The notes under the pieces were generated by a model. That model was not told where the DNA came from, did not search any database, and worked only from the letters and a program-made list of their open reading frames with translations. This document shows positions 59,035-64,000 of a DNA stretch of 64,000 nt, piece by piece (positions within the stretch are counted from its first letter, which is position 1; each line of letters begins with the position of its first letter). The stretch spans positions 5,990,920 through 6,054,919 of the forward strand of contig NZ_LR593887.1 of NCBI RefSeq assembly GCF_901538355.1, given 5' to 3'. The position numbers and the translations under genes were made by a program. This DNA comes from Tuwongella immobilis (GTDB lineage: Bacteria; Planctomycetota; Planctomycetia; Gemmatales; Gemmataceae).

Positions 59035-59541
59035 TTATGGAGTCACCCTCGTTGGATTTCGCCGCAAAAAACACATCTTTAACATATACGGCACAAGTTC
59101 AAAATTTTCATAGAGCACTCTTACATTGTAATGGACAGTATCACCTGCCGTTAGCAGACGCTTTACCGCGTTCTCAACTTTCTTCATCATGCTGTTATTG
59201 GTTGTTTTATGAAATAACTGATTAACGCCGCATAGTTTAGAGCCTAATCCTCCAAGTACATTCGCCAAAAGATGGCCTTTGGCATGTCCCACAGATGAAT
59301 CGTAGCCAGGAGGTGTATAGGTTGCTGGCGTTCCAGCCCTTAACACAGATTTGTCCAGATAAGCGTTCACTTCATTCGCTCTGCCGAGGCTATCTACAGG
59401 AAAATCAAGAATACAATCTGCATGATGCGCCCAGACGGCCCAGCCCCACTCCTCACATCCGACGAAGTACGTGTGCCATTCCGAGACTCGGCAGTTGGAG
59501 ACGACCGGCATCATCGGCGGGTTCTTCGGATGCGTCAATCG
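59035..59541 (-). pseudogene. HINT tail fused to an endonuclease-like toxin module
   Basis: The frame begins after a stop codon and has no credible start. It opens with a HINT tail, VVSNCRVSEWHTYFVGCEEW (same as the 62-kb copy), ending in WAVWAHHA. A new C-terminal module follows, with GHAKGHLLANVLGGLGS, then NQLFHKTTNNSMMKKVENAV and TVHYNVRVLYEN. This resembles DNA/RNA non-specific endonuclease toxins (Endonuclea_NS_2-like), in which the His of GHLLA/DRGH is catalytic and an Asn follows. The upstream HINT part is one base out of frame, so it lacks a trunk and start. The SUKH immunity gene follows. Confidence 0.6.
59427..59506. repeat. 80-bp direct repeat, copy 1 (HINT tail)
   Basis: Identical by eye to 62125-62204 over 80 bp. 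It encodes the HINT tail segment NCRVSEWHTYFVGCEEWGW on the minus strand. The similarity continues less exactly into the flanking 60 bp of the HINT domain and stops abruptly on the toxin side. Confidence 0.9.
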
Positions 59542-59617
59542 TCAGCCATTCGCCGGGGGCGGTCAGCAGTCGATCGCCGGCGACGGTGAGGTGCAGCACG
59601 CGGGTGAAGCGCGTGAG
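59512..59617 (-). pseudogene. HINT domain fragment with internal deletion
   Basis: The minus-strand frame reads FTRVLHLTV joined directly to AGDRLLTAPGEWLTIDASEE. In the other copies about 30 residues (GETIRTTGEHPFW through WAKASELV) lie between these parts, so this copy has lost the HINT core by a clean in-frame deletion. It then runs out of frame with the following HINT tail because of a one-base insertion near 59507-59520. Confidence 0.65.
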
Positions 59618-59745
59618 CCATCATGTCATCGGAGGTAGTTTTGGTGTGACGGTAGATGTGCACAAACATCAGCCCCATTTGGTACGGATCGGGGCTGACT
59701 TCGCTGAACTACTTCGATCGCTCCTCAGTCCTTCTGCAACGCAAT

Positions 59746-60315
59746 TCAAGTGGAACTAATTGTTCCATCCGGATGCATCCAAAAGTCGTTGCCCCAGTAC
59801 AATACATAAAACCCACCCTCGATCCACTCTTGGTGCCGCTCATCCTCATTGAGTTCCGCAAGCAACTCCGGGTCTGATCCGGCAAGCAGCCGTTCACGAA
59901 ACAGGTGATTGGGCCAGTCGGCGATGCCGATCATGAACTCCGGGAGCGCGAAGTACTGCACCTGAATTGTACCGGGTGTGAAGCCGATGTCCGCAGACCA
60001 ACGCGAGCGGGCATCGAGAATGTGTTGCACTGAAAACTCACTTTGTTGGCTCTGTGGCCATGCTGGGTCGATCATGGCAGGAATGGGCAGTATCTCATGC
60101 CGTAGATAGGTGCCGTCAGCCGAGAAGAACACGCCCAACTCCGGACCGACTGGGTACGGCCCTGGCTGACGGAGCCCACGTTGAGGTGGTAATCTACCTA
60201 GAATTGCCAGACTGCCATCAGGGAGAGTACCAGGCTGATATTGCAGCCAATCCAATCCGCGAAATGCAATCGGGTAAAGGCGGCCTGGCGTATAGTTGGT
60301 CATCTGCGGAGTCAT
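59746..60315 (-). CDS. Putative immunity-like protein (partner of the truncated module)
   Basis: This 189-residue cytoplasmic protein has a good start: GAGGGA lies just before the ATG at 60315. It is acidic and aromatic (LDWLQYQPGTLPDGSLAIL, EDERHQEWIEGGFYVLYWGN). I do not recognise a family. It lies 30 bp after the truncated module at 60346, on the same strand. Immunity function is inferred only from position. Confidence 0.5.
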   Translation of the reverse strand: MTPQMTNYTPGRLYPIAFRGLDWLQYQPGTLPDGSLAILGRLPPQRGLRQPGPYPVGPELGVFFSADGTYLRHEILPIPAMIDPAWPQSQQSEFSVQHILDARSRWSADIGFTPGTIQVQYFALPEFMIGIADWPNHLFRERLLAGSDPELLAELNEDERHQEWIEGGFYVLYWGNDFWMHPDGTISST

Positions 60316-60345
60316 GAAACATCCCTCACATTGTTGTCCGTGCTG

Positions 60346-60757
60346 TTAACGGTGGGAGGCAGTCCAACCACCATAGCCTTGTTCCTCGATTTCGTCCCAT
60401 GTCCCGTCGGCTGCACCCGATTCCTGGTGAAGATTCCAACCATCGCTGCGAACAAGACCCCGCAGAACGACTTCGGCGTTATAATATCCAGTGGGCAGTT
60501 TATCGACCTCGGCGGTGATGCGAATGCCCAGCGGAAAGCCATTGGTCACGAAGGACTTCGCAGTAGGTGTCGTGGCCGAGTGATGCGGTAAGTGGCCCAC
60601 CGCACCCGTGAGGCTGCCGTATCGCTGGTTGTTGATGTTATCCGCAGCGTTAAGTTGTTTGCCTACGAACACCGACCAACCTGCTGCGACGTTCCCACTG
60701 CCACTGCAGTCCGGAGATGGGCGTTTTGCTTGACATCTCCCATTCGACGTTGACGCT
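60346..60757 (-). pseudogene. Truncated toxin-like C-terminal module
   Basis: An open frame without a start runs through a Gly/Ser segment (CSGSGNVAAGWSVFVG) and then LNAADNINNQRYGSLTGAVG, KLPTGYYNAEVVLRGLV and a polar C-terminus. The first part overlaps the stop of the preceding gene, so this looks like the surviving 3' part of a larger gene joined there. It lies before its own partner-like gene (59746-60315). I do not recognise the fold. Confidence 0.4.
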
Positions 60758-60761
60758 ATTT

Positions 60762-61409
60762 CTACTCGTTGACAGGAGGAATGTAGGCGCCGGGGATTTT
60801 GTACTTGTTAAAGTGACCGATTTTGCCGATCGGTTCATCGTTCTGGAAAACGAGCGGAACCCGCCCACCCTTGGATGGATCGACGTACAAAAACTCGATA
60901 CCATGCCCATATTCGCAATCAGCAGACGGAGGCAGTCCCAACTTGGGACCAGCATTATCGATCCACCAGACATCGTCTACATCTGGCCGCTCGATTGTTG
61001 TTAAGACATATGCCGCGTTAGACTGAGAGGCAAACGTGATGATCAATTGTTCCCAGCGTTCTTGCCGATCTCCCTTTTCATGCGTTGAATGCCAAAATAC
61101 AGTGCGGCTTGGAGTATCACTGTGATAAAACACACCCCACACCTCCATGAAACTTGCTCGAAGTGAAAGGTTGATATGCTGACCATCTGACAGAAGGCGA
61201 GCCAGTTCAGTTCGCCACTGCTGATAACTCGCCTCCGATAGACGGAGGTGACCAGCCGTTTTATCAATGATGATGGGTCGTTGGGATGGAAGCAGACGTA
61301 CATTAGAAGTAGACAATATCACATCTGCATCAATCGCCTCAATTGCCCCTGCTGGAGTCAACGATTGACCGAAGTCTGGGTATAAATGGTATTGCAAGTG
61401 AGATCCCAT
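60762..61409 (-). CDS. Putative immunity-like protein following the HINT-linked toxin module
   Basis: The chosen ATG at 61409 has AAGGA eight nt upstream and lies 59 bp after the stop codon of the toxin module at 61469. The 215-residue product is soluble and acidic, with an aspartate/tryptophan-rich middle (IERPDVDDVWWIDNAG). It resembles no family I recognise. Position after a HINT-toxin module is the usual place for an immunity gene; this is the basis of the call. Confidence 0.5.
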   Translation of the reverse strand: MGSHLQYHLYPDFGQSLTPAGAIEAIDADVILSTSNVRLLPSQRPIIIDKTAGHLRLSEASYQQWRTELARLLSDGQHINLSLRASFMEVWGVFYHSDTPSRTVFWHSTHEKGDRQERWEQLIITFASQSNAAYVLTTIERPDVDDVWWIDNAGPKLGLPPSADCEYGHGIEFLYVDPSKGGRVPLVFQNDEPIGKIGHFNKYKIPGAYIPPVNE

Positions 61410-61468
61410 CTTGATCGTCCTTATTGAGAACAATAATCACTCCGATTCCCAACAAACTGCTTACTTCT

Positions 61469-62365
61469 TTAATCAGTCACTTCCCAATCATCAGGAAAAA
61501 TTTCTGGCGCGATCGCAGGGTCTTGCATCCCATATCGCTCGCCTCTGAATGTGAAGTAATGTACTATTTGCTGTGAGTCCGTAAATCGCGTCGAGAGGCC
61601 AAGGTCAGCGATTTCAGCCTGAACATCGAAATGACTAAATGGGATAGATAGTTCTCGGTAAATGTCTGAGACAGCGGTTCGTGCTGTCTTCCCGCCGAAG
61701 ATAACCTGTACAGCAAGCGCTCGCGCCCTTGCGACAATCGCATGACGAATGAACTGGACTTTCTTGCCAGTCAGACTGATCCCAATCTCAAAGCTTTGTG
61801 AACTGCTTGAGAAGTCGATCTCAATCCAATTCGTGCCATCTGCTCGATAGATACCCTCCGCATAACGAACAATCTGCGAAGTCGAGAATCGTCTTGCTCG
61901 TTGCTTGTAAAGACCACCGATATTCGACGCAGGCCCGTCAGATCGGGCCTCTCGATCTTGTTGATCACTTCGGACTGCTTCAGCGATTTCTGCTGTTGAG
62001 AACTGCTGCAAGGTGCCAAAAATATCTCGCACATACCTATCGATCTGAACATTGGGCGGACGACGATTGTTTTCAACAACGATCCAATCTCCTCCCCTTA
62101 CATGCTCGACCGTGTACGCATGAAGCGCCCAGACGGCCCAGCCCCACTCCTCACATCCGACGAAGTACGTGTGCCATTCCGAGACTCGGCAGTTGGAGAC
62201 GACCTCATCATCGGCGGTTTCTTCGGCTGCGTCGATGGTGAGCCACTCGCCACTTGCTGCGAGCAGCCGATCGCCGGCAACGAGTTCACTCGCTTTGGCC
62301 CAGCAGAGGCCGCGTTCGCTGCGGTCGCTCCAGAACGGATGCTCACCGGTGGTGCGTCTAGTGGA
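61469..62365 (-). pseudogene. HINT C-terminal half fused to an unrecognised toxin-like module
   Basis: The minus-strand frame reads RRTTGEHPFWSDRSERGL, then WAKASELVAGDRLLAASGEW and VVSNCRVSEWHTYFVG, ending HAYTVEHVRGGDWIVVENN, a proper HINT C-terminal half. The next 210 residues are a new module (ARRFSTSQIVRYAEGIYRAD, VIFGGKTARTAVSDIYREL) I do not recognise. The HINT N-terminal half is missing. The frame continues upstream into a 55-residue stretch starting at 62533, but a TGA (62366-62368) separates them. Without that stop the frame would run for 354 codons. It is followed by a partner-like gene. Confidence 0.6.
62125..62204. repeat. 80-bp direct repeat, copy 2 (HINT tail)
   Basis: Identical by eye to 59427-59506. 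It lies within the HINT tail of the 61469-62365 frame and encodes the segment NCRVSEWHTYFVGCEEWGW. Confidence 0.9.
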
Positions 62366-62533
62366 TCAACGATGTCGATTTCCAGGGCTATTCTTCTGCT
62401 CCAGCCTGAAAATGACTTCGCTATACCCCGCAATTCGACGTTGTCGGTCCACTACTTCGATGGCCAAAAGGACGTTGTCGCGACAAAGGACCGTTGTTCT
62501 TTTCGGGGAGGATAAACGAGTTGCTTCAATCAT
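62366..62533 (-). CDS. Short ORF upstream of the HINT half, separated by a TGA
   Basis: This 55-residue frame begins ATG at 62533, overlapping the preceding fragment's stop (ATGA), and ends with a TGA at 62366-62368. It contains VLLAIEVVDRQRRIAGYSEV. The same reading frame continues after the TGA into the HINT half. It may be a piece of the upstream fragment's gene or the original N-terminal side of a fusion. No family is recognised. Confidence 0.35.
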   Translation of the reverse strand: MIEATRLSSPKRTTVLCRDNVLLAIEVVDRQRRIAGYSEVIFRLEQKNSPGNRHR

Positions 62534-62772
62534 GCCGAACGAAGATTCGGTGATTCCAATGCCTCGATTGCTGAGATGATCATCGGGATGACTTCATTTG
62601 GCTCATCGGTTTTCATTTCATGAACTCCGAATGGCGAGGACCACACTTTGAATGGAACTGCAAAGCTGAAGTGGCCATGAACCAAACGTGACGACAGAAT
62701 CGCATCATGAATTTTCAGCTCGCTCCAGCGTTGGTTTTGGTGGCGAGTGGAATCATGCTTGAATCTGAGCGA
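62530..62772 (-). pseudogene. Fragment of an unknown gene at the head of the toxin array
   Basis: The minus-strand frame runs 80 codons from a stop codon to TGA at 62530-62532, with no start near its beginning. It contains RWSELKIHDAILSSRLVHGH then FSFAVPFKVWSSPFGVHE and a C-terminal helix, a protein-like composition. It may be the end of an immunity or other gene whose beginning is lost. It overlaps the next short frame by ATGA. Confidence 0.4.
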
Positions 62773-62941
62773 TCACGATCTCAATAAACAGGTCAACTTC
62801 CCAAAGCTCGGATTTTCCGATCCGTGTTCCGTGGGGAAGTCTGCCTCCCCGCACGAATTCCACAGCTGCTCCCTGCTTTGCTCGTCGCACCCGGTTGTCT
62901 CAGATCCTCAGATTCGCCCCAACCATTGCAGCGAGGAGGGG

Positions 62942-63643
62942 TTAGGATTCGAGGTAGACAGCGCGGGCGCAGGATTTGCAGGTGGTGAAACGGCCCGCTT
63001 CGAGGTCCATGATTTGTTGGCCGGTGAAGCCTGTGTGGCAATGACCACAGGCACGATTGCGGACGGGGGCGAGGGCGTTTTCGTGATAGGATTGGACGAG
63101 TCGGGCAAGTTGAGAGCGGGCATCGTCGGGGAGTTTGGCCTCGGCGGTGGCGAGTTCGGTCTCGGCGGCGGCGACTTCGGCGACGAGTCGTTGATGGCGA
63201 GCTTTGGACTCGGTTTCCGTGTTGGCGAATTGGTTGCGGGCTTCGACGAGTTCGGCTTCGAGTTTGGGTAAATTGGCGGTATCCGCCTCGAGTTGCGTGA
63301 GTTTCTCGAAGATCGAATTTTCGAGTTCATCGATCCGCGCTTTGGCGGTGGCGATTTCGGTCTGTTTCGAGGTGTATTCTTTTTGGTTGCTGACGGTATC
63401 GAGTTGCTGTTCGAATTTCTTCGCTTGGGCGGAGAGCATCTTGAGGGATGTCTCCATTTCGTGAATTTGCACTTTGAGTTTCTTCAAAGCGTCTTGAGCA
63501 TTCTTGAATGCTTGTTCTTGGTTGGCGAGTTTCGTCTGATGGATTTTGAGCGTGCGGGGACCGCGTTCGATTTCGCTTTGCAGGTTTTTGATGAGCCGGC
63601 GCAGACGATGAATCTCACGGAGCACCGGGGAGAGTGAGGCCAT
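62942..63643 (-). CDS. C4-type zinc-ribbon coiled-coil protein
   Basis: This 233-residue cytoplasmic protein is a long coiled coil (about residues 5-180, heptads rich in Lys, Glu, Ala) followed by a zinc ribbon with CGHCHTGF and CKSCARAVYL (two CXXC pairs). It matches the DUF164/zf-RING_7 family found in most bacteria, often near nif3 or rpoD/dnaG; its role is unsettled, with ties to RNA or membranes suggested in some members. Here it lies just downstream of the sigma-factor gene on the same strand (86 bp), as seen elsewhere. Confidence 0.9.
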   Translation of the reverse strand: MASLSPVLREIHRLRRLIKNLQSEIERGPRTLKIHQTKLANQEQAFKNAQDALKKLKVQIHEMETSLKMLSAQAKKFEQQLDTVSNQKEYTSKQTEIATAKARIDELENSIFEKLTQLEADTANLPKLEAELVEARNQFANTETESKARHQRLVAEVAAAETELATAEAKLPDDARSQLARLVQSYHENALAPVRNRACGHCHTGFTGQQIMDLEAGRFTTCKSCARAVYLES

Positions 63644-63729
63644 CCCGGAATTCCTTTCGCGTTAGCACGAAGAGGGCACAGAGCAACCGCCCTGGGTGCG
63701 GGAGTGCAACCAGGGCGATTTGCCAGAGA

Positions 63730-64000
<271 letters not shown>

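Noticed and set aside
57846-63000. Insertion sequence or phage element as the cause of the broken genes
   Set aside because: No transposase, integrase, terminal inverted repeats or target duplications were found; HINT-level recombination explains the pattern better.
62942-63330. Plus-strand Gly/Asp/Glu-rich frame opposite the zinc-ribbon gene
   Set aside because: Antisense shadow of a coiled-coil gene; the low-complexity product (repeated GEFGLGG) is a by-product of its codons.

Overview
The window looks like a chromosomal segment of a Gemmata-type planctomycete (order Gemmatales). This rests on paired DUF1549/DUF1553 + DUF1501 and DUF1592 + DUF1552 genes, a DUF1559 pseudopilin, a PhoX-like Tat protein, very large repetitive surface proteins sharing an LE-x-LE-x-R N-terminal motif, and a 23S rRNA gene with no 16S gene beside it. 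The moderate GC content (high fifties by eye) would suit a Tuwongella-like genome better than Gemmata itself, but that is inference.

Layout. 1-3123: 3' truncated 23S rRNA on the minus strand, preceded by tRNA-Ala(UGC) and tRNA-Ile(GAU); no 16S follows upstream. 3783-6739: rplU without rpmA, a FabH-type ketoacyl-ACP synthase, a small membrane protein and a helix-turn-helix/PTS-IIA fusion. 6889-16344: a plus-strand run of exported proteins (DUF1549/1553, DUF1501, PPC-domain, ThuA, PhoX), a DUF58 protein and a DUF1559 pseudopilin, interrupted by rpmG on the minus strand. 16458-20374: two paralogous FG-GAP surface proteins. 20485-24799: metallophosphoesterase, PII-like protein, Gfo/Idh/MocA oxidoreductase, TANGO2/NRDE protein with a coupled small gene, and a coiled-coil lipoprotein. 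24921-30192: a minus-strand operon of a CXXCH terpenoid-cyclase-fold protein, a DUF1592-type cytochrome and a DUF1552 protein. 30368-31666: a LarA-like racemase.

31800-53174 is nearly all two minus-strand giants: a 2094-residue PKD/FG-GAP protein and a 4991-residue glycine-rich adhesin-like protein with a 12-fold C-terminal repeat. 53412-57845: SMP-30-like protein, rpiB and a large Hsp70 homologue with a C-terminal extension.

58004-62772 is the most unusual part: a minus-strand array of broken HINT (pretoxin-processing) domains alternating with toxin-like C-terminal modules and immunity-like genes. It contains a HINT tail fused to an endonuclease-like module followed by a SUKH-type immunity gene, a HINT half fused to an unrecognised module followed by an unrecognised partner, and a truncated module with its own partner. 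An 80-bp HINT segment is identical in two copies, and there are frameshifts, an in-frame stop and an internal deletion. I read it as a graveyard or storage array of displaced polymorphic-toxin tips with their immunity genes; no toxin trunk (RHS core or secretion domain) is in the window. The window ends in a zinc-ribbon coiled-coil protein and the C-terminal part of a primary sigma factor.
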